Positions 16,605 to 24,566 of a DNA stretch of 49,850 nt are shown piece after piece (position 1 is the stretch's first letter; every line of letters begins with the position of its first letter). The notes beneath the pieces are model-generated. The model saw only the letters and a program-made list of their open reading frames with translations. It searched no databases and had not been told where the DNA came from. The translations under genes were made by a program, and so were the position numbers. Origin of the DNA: Proteobacteria bacterium CAG:495 (GTDB lineage: Bacteria; Pseudomonadota; Alphaproteobacteria; RF32; CAG-239); contig HF995323.1 in the NCBI GenBank assembly GCA_000432275.1, forward strand, positions 1 through 49,850, in the 5' to 3' direction.

Positions 16605-17276
16605 TCATTTGCATGCCAGATGTTGAGGCATTTCCCAACCGTACAGCTCGGGGGCATCTTTGGGAGTAGGGAGGATTAAGAACATTTTGTCTTTTTCACT
16701 CCATACTTCTATAAAATACTCCGGAGCCGGGGTGTAGGCATAAACATTATGCCCGGTTTCGATGATATAAACACCGTCTTCCTTTTTGGTACGACGAATA
16801 TTATAGGTCATCTCATGGGTCTGAATCGCATCCAGCAAACGGACACTGTTTTGTTTGGGTCCAACTCTGCCGGATATTGTCAGCCAGGTTTCGCCGTTTT
16901 TGCGGGAAACATAGAATTCTTCGCCTTCCCAAACGTTGTCATCCAAGAGCGCCGTATAGAACCATACCACCGGAATGGTTGTTTTGTAGCGCACTGTGTC
17001 ATCCAGACAAGTTTCTTCAAGTTCAAAGATAACCTGGTCTTTTTCCAAAACTGTCTTGATGACCTGAATCTGGTTCTCTGACCATAGTTCTTCTAACTCC
17101 ATTGTACGGATTTCGTTTCCGTCTTCGTCAAAAGACACAACGGTCCCAATGTTTGTTTCTTTTTCCGTAACGGCATTTGTTTCTTTAGCTAAAAAGAAAT
17201 AAACAACGAAAAATAAGATAACCAGACAAACGAATTCAATGGCTGCTGCCATGAAAAATTTTCTACTTTTTTCCAT
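16605..17276 (-). CDS. Membrane-anchored hypothetical protein
   Basis: 223 residues: an N-terminal signal anchor (about 9-29, AAIEFVCLVILFFVVYFFLA) followed by an acidic, probably periplasmic, domain rich in beta-strand patterns (VRYKTTIPVVWFYTALLDD, DGVYIIETG). No known family recognised. There is no Shine-Dalgarno sequence before the ATG. A presumed promoter with a TAGACC -35 lies ~110 bases upstream, giving a long A/T-rich leader. It belongs to the SD-less class of envelope proteins in this window. Confidence 0.6.
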   Translation of the reverse strand: MEKSRKFFMAAAIEFVCLVILFFVVYFFLAKETNAVTEKETNIGTVVSFDEDGNEIRTMELEELWSENQIQVIKTVLEKDQVIFELEETCLDDTVRYKTTIPVVWFYTALLDDNVWEGEEFYVSRKNGETWLTISGRVGPKQNSVRLLDAIQTHEMTYNIRRTKKEDGVYIIETGHNVYAYTPAPEYFIEVWSEKDKMFLILPTPKDAPELYGWEMPQHLACK

Positions 17277-17383
17277 AACTGTAAATTTTTTAATTATTAT
17301 TAATATTTTTTTATTCTCAGATGAAAAAAAGAAGTCTCAACTTCAATAATACCAAAACGCACAATAACTTCTTTCAATCACGT

Positions 17384-17415
17384 ACTATATCACTTTTTGC
17401 ACGTTGGGTCTAGAC
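17384..17415 (-). promoter_or_regulatory. Putative promoter with GTCTAGAC element
   Basis: On the minus strand TAGACC, 17 bases, then TATAGT. The -35 is embedded in the perfect palindrome GTCTAGAC (17408-17415). It would drive the gene starting at 17276. Confidence 0.45.
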
Positions 17416-17456
17416 TAAATCGACATATTTTGTAATTTTTTTTATATTTTTCAAAA

Positions 17457-17498
17457 AGAAAACCGTTCTGGGCTGTTAAAGGCCTAAAACGGTTTTCT
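17457..17498 (-). terminator. Probable Rho-independent terminator
   Basis: AGAAAACCGTT / AACGGTTTTCT with a 20-base loop, immediately downstream of the minus-strand gene at 17505 and followed on that strand by T-rich sequence. Confidence 0.65.
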
Positions 17499-17504
17499 CT
17501 TTTT

Positions 17505-17759
17505 TTAATATCTGTATTTTGCAGATATCTTTCGCCTCATAATGAGATCCAATATGAAAGCGAATACACAGCCGACGATAATAGCTGTAAAAAACTTTTC
17601 GTCGACAATATAATATGCCAGCCAGGATGAGGTGGCACATAAGGCAACGAAGGATTTTCCTTCTTCTGCGGTTCCTTTTTTGTAAAAGGTGTGCAGTTCG
17701 CCTTTATTGACAAGAAATGCCCATACAAAAGCAAGCAGGGCGAAAATTGTTGTTCCCAT
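17505..17759 (-). CDS. Small hypothetical membrane protein
   Basis: 84 residues with an N-terminal hydrophobic helix (TTIFALLAFVWAFLV) and a second near 56-72 (FFTAIIVGCVFAFILDLIM), ending in a basic tail (RRKISAKYRY). Two-helix inner-membrane topology is likely. No Shine-Dalgarno sequence; the ATG follows AAAAAA. A promoter-like TAGACT-17-TATTAT lies ~150 bases upstream. Function unknown. A longer overlapping frame (to 17947) on the same strand looks like chance. Confidence 0.5.
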   Translation of the reverse strand: MGTTIFALLAFVWAFLVNKGELHTFYKKGTAEEGKSFVALCATSSWLAYYIVDEKFFTAIIVGCVFAFILDLIMRRKISAKYRY

Positions 17760-17905
17760 TTTTTTATGTTTTTTAGTTTATACTTGATTATTTCATACGA
17801 AAAAGCCTCATTTACACTACTACTGTTTTCGTAATCATAATCGTTGTATAAACAACACATAATGACTCGAAAAAATAATAACATAAATAAGGCTTTGCAT
17901 TTATT

Positions 17906-17937
17906 ATAATACCACCGATTGCTCTTCGAGTCTAGAC
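17906..17937 (-). promoter_or_regulatory. Putative promoter with GTCTAGAC element
   Basis: On the minus strand TAGACT, 17 bases, then TATTAT (overlapping TATAAT). The -35 overlaps the palindrome GTCTAGAC at 17930-17937, the same architecture as at 17384-17415. Confidence 0.45.
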
Positions 17938-18462
17938 AAAAGCGCATTGCCGCATTCGAGATTTAAAACAAAAAAAGCTGGCATAAAGCCAGCTTTCAAT
18001 GGTTTCTTGACTAAGCGTTATGTTCACCAGCCCGCAAATACAGCACATCAGCGCCAGGCAATGTACCGTCTGCGTCAGGGTGGTGTCCTTCAGCCGTTGT
18101 TTAATAATTTTTTTGACTTTGTACGGTGCGGCTCCCGAACCCTTGCTTAGGGCAAGAGCTTGTAAAGCGCGGAATCTTTTTGCGGAGAAAGGAGTTTCCG
18201 GCGCCGCCAAAGAAATGTTCAGTTTCTCCGGTTCGAAAATTGCCGTTAAAACGTCCCATTTCACCGGTTGGGGAGGCTGCTCTCTGATTTCCGATACAGA
18301 ATACACCGTAGCGACAAAAGCGATAAACCAGGTATCCCGATTGTCAGGCGGGGTAAAATCTGTTGCAAACGAAGGTTGAGAACACATACTGCACAAAAGC
18401 ACGCTGCTGACCATAGCGAAAATTATCGCTTTCCGGTCAATTTGACTACTCATTGTTTTCAT
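17932..18462 (-). CDS. Exported hypothetical protein
   Basis: Up to 176 residues. An N-terminal signal peptide is visible (hydrophobic IIFAMVSSVLLCSMC, likely cut after SFA). The middle is basic and alanine/proline-rich, and a second hydrophobic, Cys-rich helix (VHCLALMCCICGLVNITL) lies near 135-152. The frame continues through a strong hairpin terminator at 17974-17996, so the last ~24 residues may be an artefact of a lost stop codon. No convincing ribosome site; function unknown. Confidence 0.45.
   Translation of the reverse strand: MKTMSSQIDRKAIIFAMVSSVLLCSMCSQPSFATDFTPPDNRDTWFIAFVATVYSVSEIREQPPQPVKWDVLTAIFEPEKLNISLAAPETPFSAKRFRALQALALSKGSGAAPYKVKKIIKQRLKDTTLTQTVHCLALMCCICGLVNITLSQETIESWLYASFFCFKSRMRQCAFV
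17968..17996 (-). terminator. Rho-independent terminator inside the 3' end of an ORF
   Basis: AAAGCTGGC / GCCAGCTTT with a 5-base loop, followed on the minus strand by a seven-T run. It is the natural end of the transcript from 18462, yet lies within the last codons of that frame. Confidence 0.75.
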
Positions 18463-18587
18463 GATACATAATATTTAAGGTAAAAGAAAATCTTGGACAA
18501 TTTTCATCATCGCCAATAATCAACACACTAATTCACGTTAATGTATTGAAGCTACCATGTCCAAACGGTTCTGTCCAGCCGCAGTTG

Positions 18588-19952
18588 CTATTTTAACCCA
18601 TATTTTATGTCTTTTCGCGTCATATAGGCAAAGCGTGAGCCGTTCAGCAGCAGAGAGGAAAAACCGCCGCAGGCCAGTCCCAAAATCAAACCCTTGAGTC
18701 CCAGGCCGAATACGAAAGCCAGAATGTAACAGGCACTGACTCTGACGCCCAGAAATGAGATGATTTGAAAAATCGTCGGAATTTTAACGTCACCGCGCCC
18801 GTTAAGCGCACCCATAATGTTCAGGGGGAGGGCATCGATAAAAACGTCCAGCAGCAAATAAAGAATCAAGGCGTTAATGGCTGAGATAACCGTCTTGTCG
18901 TTGGTGAAAATTCCAAAAATCTGGTTGGGAAAACAATAGATTGAGGCCAGCAGCAGGGCAATAACGCTGAGAGAAACGACATAACCAGCAACCGCGGCGC
19001 TGATAATGCCTTCGCGGTCTCGCCGGCCATAGGCGTTGGCCGCCACAATGGATGTCGCCTGTGATATCGAAAAGCAAATCATAAACACCATTGTGCTGAC
19101 GTTAATCATAATTACAAAGATGGCCATCGTATGCTGTCCCATCCAGCCGGCAAAAGTGCTGACCAGCGAAAAAGAGCCGTTGGTGGCAACTGTGGTGATG
19201 GCTGCGCCGTAACCGATTTTGCGGGTCGTGCGGCTGTCGTTCCACCAGGTGTCATAACTGCGGTCCAGTCCGAAACGCCTGTTGAGTTTGGGGTTCTTTT
19301 TCATTCTTTTAATGTAATAAAGCATATAAAGCGCCAGAAAAATACGCACAATCAGGGTTGATGTCGCCGAACCGACGGCACCGAGTTCCGGCAGTCCGAA
19401 TTTGCCGTAAACCAGAACCGGATTAATCATAATGTTCAAAATGTTGGCGACGATAATGCCGTACATAGCCACATACGGTCGCTTGATGGACTGTAAAAAG
19501 AAATTGGCGTTAACGTATATCAGAATAAAAGGAATGGATACGACAAATACGCGCAGCACTCTTCCGCCGTGCGTCACCATATCCTCGTTTTGTCCGAGCA
19601 AACGCAGAACCAGCTCGCCGTTAAAGCCGATAAGGGTAAAAATGACTGACAAAACGATAAGATAGCGCCGGCCTTCGTTATATATTTTGCCGCAGGAGGC
19701 GAATTTCCGCGCTCCGAACTTCTGCGACGACTTAATCAGCACGCCCTGCAACAAACCAATCGGAATAGTGAACAAGACGACGAACACCGAGTTGGCCAAA
19801 CCGATATAAGCCAGTTGGTCGGTCTGATAGTTTCCGACAATCATCGTGTCTACTATACCCATAATGCCCATGGCGACAAACGACGTTGTAATCGGCAGCG
19901 TCAATTTCAGGATTTGTCTGAGGTTTCGTCTGATTTGTTCTAGTTGCAGCAT
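18588..19952 (-). CDS. MATE-family multidrug/metabolite efflux protein
   Basis: 454-residue inner-membrane antiporter with about twelve transmembrane helices in two MatE repeats (roughly 10-170 and 240-410). Characteristic pieces are TLPITTSFVAMGIMGIVDT in helix 1 and the repeat start in the second half. Family members export cationic drugs or other small molecules using proton or sodium gradients; the substrate is unknown. The start at 19952 is preceded by GGTGA. It is likely monocistronic. Confidence 0.9.
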   Translation of the reverse strand: MLQLEQIRRNLRQILKLTLPITTSFVAMGIMGIVDTMIVGNYQTDQLAYIGLANSVFVVLFTIPIGLLQGVLIKSSQKFGARKFASCGKIYNEGRRYLIVLSVIFTLIGFNGELVLRLLGQNEDMVTHGGRVLRVFVVSIPFILIYVNANFFLQSIKRPYVAMYGIIVANILNIMINPVLVYGKFGLPELGAVGSATSTLIVRIFLALYMLYYIKRMKKNPKLNRRFGLDRSYDTWWNDSRTTRKIGYGAAITTVATNGSFSLVSTFAGWMGQHTMAIFVIMINVSTMVFMICFSISQATSIVAANAYGRRDREGIISAAVAGYVVSLSVIALLLASIYCFPNQIFGIFTNDKTVISAINALILYLLLDVFIDALPLNIMGALNGRGDVKIPTIFQIISFLGVRVSACYILAFVFGLGLKGLILGLACGGFSSLLLNGSRFAYMTRKDIKYGLK

Positions 19953-20130
19953 TGTATCACCGTTGAATATTTTTTAGTCTAGCCTTGTTTACCCGAAATA
20001 TTATTAATATTCAAGCATTCATATAATTTTCTTAGGGGATTTTTTTAAGATTTTTTTGCAACCCCGTGCCAACCTGAAAATCGGTTTGTAATTTTTTTCA
20101 AAAAAAGTAGTGCAATTAAGGCTCTGAGCC

Positions 20131-20158
20131 TTGACAGCCGCCGTAAAAGTTGTATTCA
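20131..20158 (+). promoter_or_regulatory. Putative promoter of the SulP gene
   Basis: Consensus TTGACA (20131-20136), 16-base spacer, TATTCA (20153-20158), about 40 bases before the ATG at 20201. Confidence 0.5.
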
Positions 20159-20200
20159 TATTGCCGTTTGAAAATTTGTTGGTAAAAGAAAGAAGTAACG

Positions 20201-21958
20201 ATGTTAGCTTTGTTAAAGAAATTAAGTTCGGCCTATGGTGCCAATTTTGCCCCCAAGCTTTATGAAGTTTTAAGAGCAGCCCCTTATACGATAAACGAAT
20301 TTCGCCGCGATTCCATTGCGGGAATGACGGTCGCCGTCGTATCCATTCCCTTGGCAATGGCGTTGGCGATCGCTTCCGGCGTCAGCCCGGCTCAGGGGTT
20401 GTACACCGCAATTGTGGCCGGTTTCTTTATTGCGCTGCTTGGCGGCAGCCGCTATCAAATTGGCGGTCCGACCGGAGCTTTCGTCGTCGTTATCTTCAAC
20501 GTAATGCAGAATTATGGCTATGACGGTTTGGCAATGACGATGCTGATTGCCGGCGTGGTTTTGATTGTGGCCGGTTTTTTGCGGCTGGGAACATATATTA
20601 AGTACATTCCTTATCCTGTGGTCGTTGGTTTTACGGCCGGTATCGGCATTTTGCTTATTTCCACCCAGATTAAGGATTTGCTCGGCCTTCAGATAGAAAA
20701 CGTGCCGGCCGAATTTCTGCCCAAGTGGAAAATGTATTTGGAAAATCTCGGCAAATTTAGCGGAACCTCGCTGTTTATTACGGTCTTTTCTTTTGCCGCC
20801 ATCTTTTACATCAAAATCAAAAAGCCCAACCTGCCGGCATTTTTGGTCAGTGTTGTCGGAGCGACGTTGTTGGTTGTTGTCTTTACGCTGTTTGGACTGA
20901 ATATTGACACCATCGGAAACAAGTTTGGCGGTGTGCCGCATTTTCTGCCCAAACCGCAGCTGCCCGGCTTTGACATCAATCTGATGCTGAAGGTTTTGCC
21001 GAGCGGTTTGACCATAGCGTTTCTGGCCGGTGTAGAATCTTTGCTCAGTGCCACTGTTGTGGACGGTATGAGCGGCGACAACCATAACTCCAATGCCGAA
21101 CTCGTCGGCGAGGGTATTGCCAACATTATGAGTATGCTGTTTGCCGGCGTTCCTGCGACCGGAGCCATTGCCCGGACGGCGACCAACTTCCGTGCCCGTG
21201 CGTATTCTCCGATGGCCGGTATTATGCAGTCGGTCTTTTTATTGTTGTTTATGCTGTTGCTGTCTCCGGCTGCAAAATATATTCCTTTGGCTTGTCTTTC
21301 GGCCGTTTTGGTGCTTATCGGATGGAATATGCTCAACCTTGATAAAATATACAAATTGCTGACCGGTCCCCGCGGCGACCGCTACACCTTGCTGGCTACG
21401 CTGCTGCTGACCGTTCTGGTCGACCTTAACACTGCCATTTCGGTAGGTTTTATTATGGCCAGCATCATCTTTATGCATCGTATGAGCCGTGAGATTGAAA
21501 TCGAAACAGACGAAGAAACCCTGAAAGATATTGGCGGCGGCCGCGATTTGACCCAGGTGCTGCATGAAAAAGGCGTTGTTTCCCTGCGGTTGTCGGGACC
21601 GTTGTTCTTTGGCGGCGCATCGCATATTTCGCATTTTTTCAACAATCTCGGTCAGGCGCCTAAGGTTTTGATTCTGCGTATGGGATACGTGCCGGTTGTT
21701 GACGCCAGCGGTGCCAATATCATCGTTGAATTTATCAAAAAACTGCGTAAATATGATACTAAGATTATCCTTTCCAACGTGAAAAAACAGCCGCGCCGCG
21801 TTTTGCACGACGCTTTTACCAAGGAAGGGATTGACAATCACGTCATTTCAACCGCGTCAACGTTTGAAAATGCGCTCAAGATGACCCGCCGCTATCTTCA
21901 AACGATGGAAAAAGCCGCGCCGCAGGTTGCGGTCTCCGCTGATAACTTGGAAAAATAA
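20201..21958 (+). CDS. SulP-family anion transporter with STAS domain
   Basis: 585 residues. The N-terminal ~430 residues form the SulP membrane domain (10-14 helices) with the hallmark AVVSIPLAMALAIASGVSP and, later, GVPATGAIARTATNFRA. The C-terminal STAS domain (about 445-555) contains VVDASGANII, the loop equivalent to the phosphorylatable site of anti-sigma factor antagonists. The family moves sulfate, bicarbonate or dicarboxylates. No sulfate-assimilation or carbonic-anhydrase gene is beside it, so the substrate is open. The gene ends ~70 bases before a Fur-type operator that leads the next two genes. Confidence 0.92.
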   Translation: MLALLKKLSSAYGANFAPKLYEVLRAAPYTINEFRRDSIAGMTVAVVSIPLAMALAIASGVSPAQGLYTAIVAGFFIALLGGSRYQIGGPTGAFVVVIFNVMQNYGYDGLAMTMLIAGVVLIVAGFLRLGTYIKYIPYPVVVGFTAGIGILLISTQIKDLLGLQIENVPAEFLPKWKMYLENLGKFSGTSLFITVFSFAAIFYIKIKKPNLPAFLVSVVGATLLVVVFTLFGLNIDTIGNKFGGVPHFLPKPQLPGFDINLMLKVLPSGLTIAFLAGVESLLSATVVDGMSGDNHNSNAELVGEGIANIMSMLFAGVPATGAIARTATNFRARAYSPMAGIMQSVFLLLFMLLLSPAAKYIPLACLSAVLVLIGWNMLNLDKIYKLLTGPRGDRYTLLATLLLTVLVDLNTAISVGFIMASIIFMHRMSREIEIETDEETLKDIGGGRDLTQVLHEKGVVSLRLSGPLFFGGASHISHFFNNLGQAPKVLILRMGYVPVVDASGANIIVEFIKKLRKYDTKIILSNVKKQPRRVLHDAFTKEGIDNHVISTASTFENALKMTRRYLQTMEKAAPQVAVSADNLEK

Positions 21959-21979
21959 GTTGCTTTTTCCGGCTTGTGG

Positions 21980-22008
21980 ATGATAATGGTGATAATTAAG
22001 ATTATCAT
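21980..22008 (+). promoter_or_regulatory. Fur-type operator before the 22031-23169 cassette
   Basis: Nested inverted repeats: ATGATAAT (21980-21987) with ATTATCAT (22001-22008), and GATAAT (21991-21996) with ATTATC (22001-22006). The sequence strongly resembles the operator at 15265 near the Fur-family gene. It lies 22 bases before the ATG at 22031, well placed for repression. Confidence 0.6.
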
Positions 22009-22030
22009 TTATAAGAGAAAGGATATTTAA

Positions 22031-22594
22031 ATGACTTTATTTCTGAGTTTGGCTTTGCTGTTGGCCTTTAGTACCAAGGCTCTGGCTAATCCGGCATGTG
22101 CCGTATGCACCGTGGCCGTGGGCGCTTCATTGGAAATCGCCCGTCATTACGGCGTTGACGACGCGGTTGTCGGTGTTTGGGCCGGTGCTCTCCTTGCTTT
22201 GCTCGGATATTGGCTGATTTTGTGGTTTGACAAGAAAAACTGGCACTTTTTCGGCCGAGACATATTGCTTATGGTCATTTCCGTCGGCTCTGTCGGATTT
22301 ATGTATATCAGCCAAATTCCTTACCGGCCACAGCCGATTTTGGTGTTTTATATGGATCCGCTGTTGTTCAGTACCATTTTGGGAGCGTTGACTTTTATAT
22401 ATGTTTCCAAATTTTATCAATGGATGAAGGCCCGCAACGGCGGCCATGCGCATTTTCCTTTCGAAAAAGTGGTGCTTCCGGTCGGTGCGCTGCTGTTGTT
22501 GAGTTTGTATTTCAACTATTACCCGCTGTCGGGCGGTGCGGATGTTTCTTCTTTGGATGCCGCAGGTTTGTATGATTTTTCAGGAGATAAATAA
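22031..22594 (+). CDS. Polytopic membrane protein with N-terminal CxxC
   Basis: 187 residues with a signal-like first helix ending ALA-NPA, directly followed by C-A-V-C, then four further hydrophobic helices (near 48-64, 75-93, 105-125, 145-162). Lumenal and loop histidines occur at HYG, HFFG and GGHAHFPFE. An exposed CxxC just after the first helix suggests thiol redox chemistry or metal binding. It stands directly behind a Fur-type operator with a GAGAAAGGA ribosome site, so iron or peroxide control is likely. It overlaps by one base (TAATG) with the next gene. I recall similar unnamed proteins but no function. Confidence 0.7.
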   Translation: MTLFLSLALLLAFSTKALANPACAVCTVAVGASLEIARHYGVDDAVVGVWAGALLALLGYWLILWFDKKNWHFFGRDILLMVISVGSVGFMYISQIPYRPQPILVFYMDPLLFSTILGALTFIYVSKFYQWMKARNGGHAHFPFEKVVLPVGALLLLSLYFNYYPLSGGADVSSLDAAGLYDFSGDK

Positions 22595-23169
22595 TGAGCA
22601 AGGCTAAAAATGTTAAAGAGTTTGTTGAAAGAATAGACGCCTCTAAAAAGGTTAACCCCAAAGATTTGTCTTCTGATCAGGATTTGACCATCGGAATTAT
22701 GAATCTGATTTCCATTGAAGAGCATCTCGTGTTCTCCGGAGCCAAGACCGGCAAAAGCTCGTATTATGACCTCATTGAGGAAGTCCGTGAGCTTCGCAAA
22801 ACTCTGATGCAGAAAATTATTCCGGCTTATGAAGGTGAAGTTTGGTGTATTTCCAAGCATTTGCTGGCGTCTTCCATGCGCCTGATGGAAGTCGGAACCA
22901 AACAACAGTCTCTGGGCAACAAAGAAGCCGCCTACGATTTGTTCAACAAGGCTTATGACTTGTATTGCCTGTTTTGGGGGCTTAATATGAATATGCTCAA
23001 TGTTGAGGATGTTAAATGGGTTGAAGACAAAATGGAGGATATTAAAAAGATTTCGGCCAAATTGGAAGAAAACAACCCGCAGCCGGAAAACGTCAAAACG
23101 GAAAAAGTCGGTGCTTTGGCAAAAATGAAAGCCTTTGTCCGCAAAGCCGTAGACTGCTGCATTGAATAA
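22594..23169 (+). CDS. Cytoplasmic helical protein, partner of the CxxC membrane protein
   Basis: 191 residues, soluble, nearly all helical, no signal. It starts with ATG overlapping the preceding stop by one base, behind AGGAGATAA, so translation is coupled. Acidic/histidine pairs occur on helices: SIEEHL (about 47-52) and CISKHLL. The arrangement is compatible with, but does not prove, a helical-bundle metal site. It ends in DCCIE with a vicinal cysteine pair. A terminator closes the pair 19 bases after the stop. No family name recognised. Confidence 0.65.
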   Translation: MSKAKNVKEFVERIDASKKVNPKDLSSDQDLTIGIMNLISIEEHLVFSGAKTGKSSYYDLIEEVRELRKTLMQKIIPAYEGEVWCISKHLLASSMRLMEVGTKQQSLGNKEAAYDLFNKAYDLYCLFWGLNMNMLNVEDVKWVEDKMEDIKKISAKLEENNPQPENVKTEKVGALAKMKAFVRKAVDCCIE

Positions 23170-23187
23170 AACGTCATAAACAGAACC

Positions 23188-23207
23188 AAGCCCGCTAAAG
23201 CGGGCTT
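23188..23207 (+). terminator. Rho-independent terminator
   Basis: AAGCCCGC-TAAA-GCGGGCTT followed by a T-run; ends the Fur-box cassette. Confidence 0.9.
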
Positions 23208-23304
23208 TTTTATTGCAAAAATTGGTTTTAAGTGTAAACTGCAAACGAATTTATACATATTAGATATATATTATGACTATTATAAACCTTAAAATATTTT
23301 GAGT

Positions 23305-23823
23305 ATGATTACGGAAATTCCTTCTTTTTTGCTGGTAAACGAGGCCAAAACGCCGAATGATGCCGTTTTAATCGTAAAAAATTCAGTTGTCGAAAACGCT
23401 TATCCCGCATTTGTTGTGAACGCTGAAAGCGCCAGACCGGCTGCCGCATTCAATATTGAAGCTGACGACGGTTATGGTCTTACCCAAACCGCTGACGGTA
23501 TCTATAATGCAGGCATCGGAACATTCGATTATGTCAGTTATCCGTTTTGCGGGCAGGGGGTATCGTGCTTTTTTGCTGTATTGGGATGCAATATGTACGA
23601 CGGTGCGGTATTGTTGCCGCTGTTGTTGTGTCGCCGGCCGGAAATCGAAAACGTCGGCCTGTTTATGCACCGGGATGATATGTGTTATGCGGTTTCTCTG
23701 TTCAAAACGAAAGACGCCGTCGCTTACGAAAACTGGCAATGTGCGGTACGGTCGTTATGTGAGGAACTGAACGTTATGACTTTGGATTTCTTGGAAGTCG
23801 GATATTTGGCTTATCCTCGTTAA
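23305..23823 (+). CDS. Hypothetical protein
   Basis: 172 residues from the ATG at 23305 (a TTG two codons upstream is also in frame). No Shine-Dalgarno sequence; the leader is A/T-rich. Soluble mixed alpha/beta protein with a central Gly/Cys-rich stretch (YPFCGQGVSCFFAVLGCNMY). No signal peptide. A terminator follows directly. Function unknown; it belongs to the SD-less class. Confidence 0.55.
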   Translation: MITEIPSFLLVNEAKTPNDAVLIVKNSVVENAYPAFVVNAESARPAAAFNIEADDGYGLTQTADGIYNAGIGTFDYVSYPFCGQGVSCFFAVLGCNMYDGAVLLPLLLCRRPEIENVGLFMHRDDMCYAVSLFKTKDAVAYENWQCAVRSLCEELNVMTLDFLEVGYLAYPR

Positions 23824-23841
23824 TATTCTCGTAGTTAAAAC

Positions 23842-23873
23842 AAAAAAAAACTCTGCCTTGGCAGAGTTTTTTT
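23842..23873 (+). terminator. Rho-independent terminator
   Basis: AAAAAACTCTGC / GCAGAGTTTTTT hairpin 20 bases after the stop of the 23305 gene. Confidence 0.85.
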
Positions 23874-23950
23874 ATTGCAAAATTTTTTTTATTCCTTATG
23901 CTGACGCTCGCGAATTTTATTAAATAACCACATAATTTATTTTTATTATT

Positions 23951-24505
23951 ATGATGCAGATAAAAAAAACAACAAGGAGTATTTATGTAAAGCTCCAGGC
24001 ACCCTCAACGGCTTTTGACGAAACTTTAGAACAGTTTAAAAAGGCCCGCCTGAATATTGTTAATCCGGTACCGGCCGTCGTCGTGGGAACCTCTGTTTGT
24101 CCGGCGTTGTCTCTGATGTTGGAGAGCGCGGCCATTGAACGGGAAGTAAAATGCCTTTCAAAACTGGCCGGAGCCGGTTTGGTAGATGTCTGTTTCAAAG
24201 GCGCTCCCAAAACAACCATGTGCTTTTATGCCATCTGCCTGGGAAAGATGGAGGATTTGGCAGGGCAATGGGAGACGGCAATGAAGCTGACGCAGGAAAA
24301 GTTCGGTGATGTCATTGAGTGTTGCATTCATCAGGTAGACCGTAATTTTTCTTATCTGACGGCAAGCTTTCGTCCGGACAAAGACTGCAACAGCTATAAA
24401 GACGATTGCCGCCGCTACGAAAAATGGTACGATCAGATGATGTGTATGTGTTCTTTGCTCAGAATCCGCAATTATCATATGGTTTTGACCGGATTGGCAA
24501 ACTGA
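23951..24505 (+). CDS. Hypothetical cysteine-rich cytoplasmic protein
   Basis: 184 residues, no signal peptide, about ten cysteines scattered from the middle onward (CFKG, CFYAICLG, ECCIHQ, DDCRR, MMCMCSLL). Mixed alpha/beta. No Shine-Dalgarno sequence; the ATG follows TTATTATT, with a second ATG immediately after. Own terminator downstream. Unknown function; similar size and gene style to the preceding SD-less gene but no clear sequence similarity. Confidence 0.5.
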   Translation: MMQIKKTTRSIYVKLQAPSTAFDETLEQFKKARLNIVNPVPAVVVGTSVCPALSLMLESAAIEREVKCLSKLAGAGLVDVCFKGAPKTTMCFYAICLGKMEDLAGQWETAMKLTQEKFGDVIECCIHQVDRNFSYLTASFRPDKDCNSYKDDCRRYEKWYDQMMCMCSLLRIRNYHMVLTGLAN

Positions 24506-24514
24506 ACGGCAAAT

Positions 24515-24551
24515 AAAAAAGGAGTTGTCTTGTTTAAGACAGCTCCTTTTT
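24515..24551. terminator. Bidirectional Rho-independent terminator
   Basis: AAAAAAGGAGTTGTCTT / AAGACAGCTCCTTTTT (one G-U pair), between the convergent genes ending at 24505 and 24567. Confidence 0.88.
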
Positions 24552-24566
24552 GTTTTGGCGGTTTTT

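Noticed and set aside
15850..16638. 262-codon frame antisense to the flavodiiron gene
   Set aside because: Lies wholly opposite a well-supported gene and spans its terminator; low-complexity composition typical of shadow frames.
16562..17498. Mobile element bounded by the two similar AACCGTTT hairpins
   Set aside because: The repeats are ordinary terminators at gene ends with different loops; no transposase or target duplication.
17537..17947. 136-codon minus-strand frame
   Set aside because: Overlaps the better-supported 84-codon membrane protein in another frame; no ribosome site, and the long N-terminal part crosses the promoter region.
20270..21085. 271-codon frame antisense to the SulP gene
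   Set aside because: His/Gln-rich composition from reading the complement of membrane-helix codons; no start signals.
22519..23244. 241-codon frame antisense to the Fur-box cassette
   Set aside because: Phe/Asn-rich complement of a coupled gene pair; crosses a terminator.
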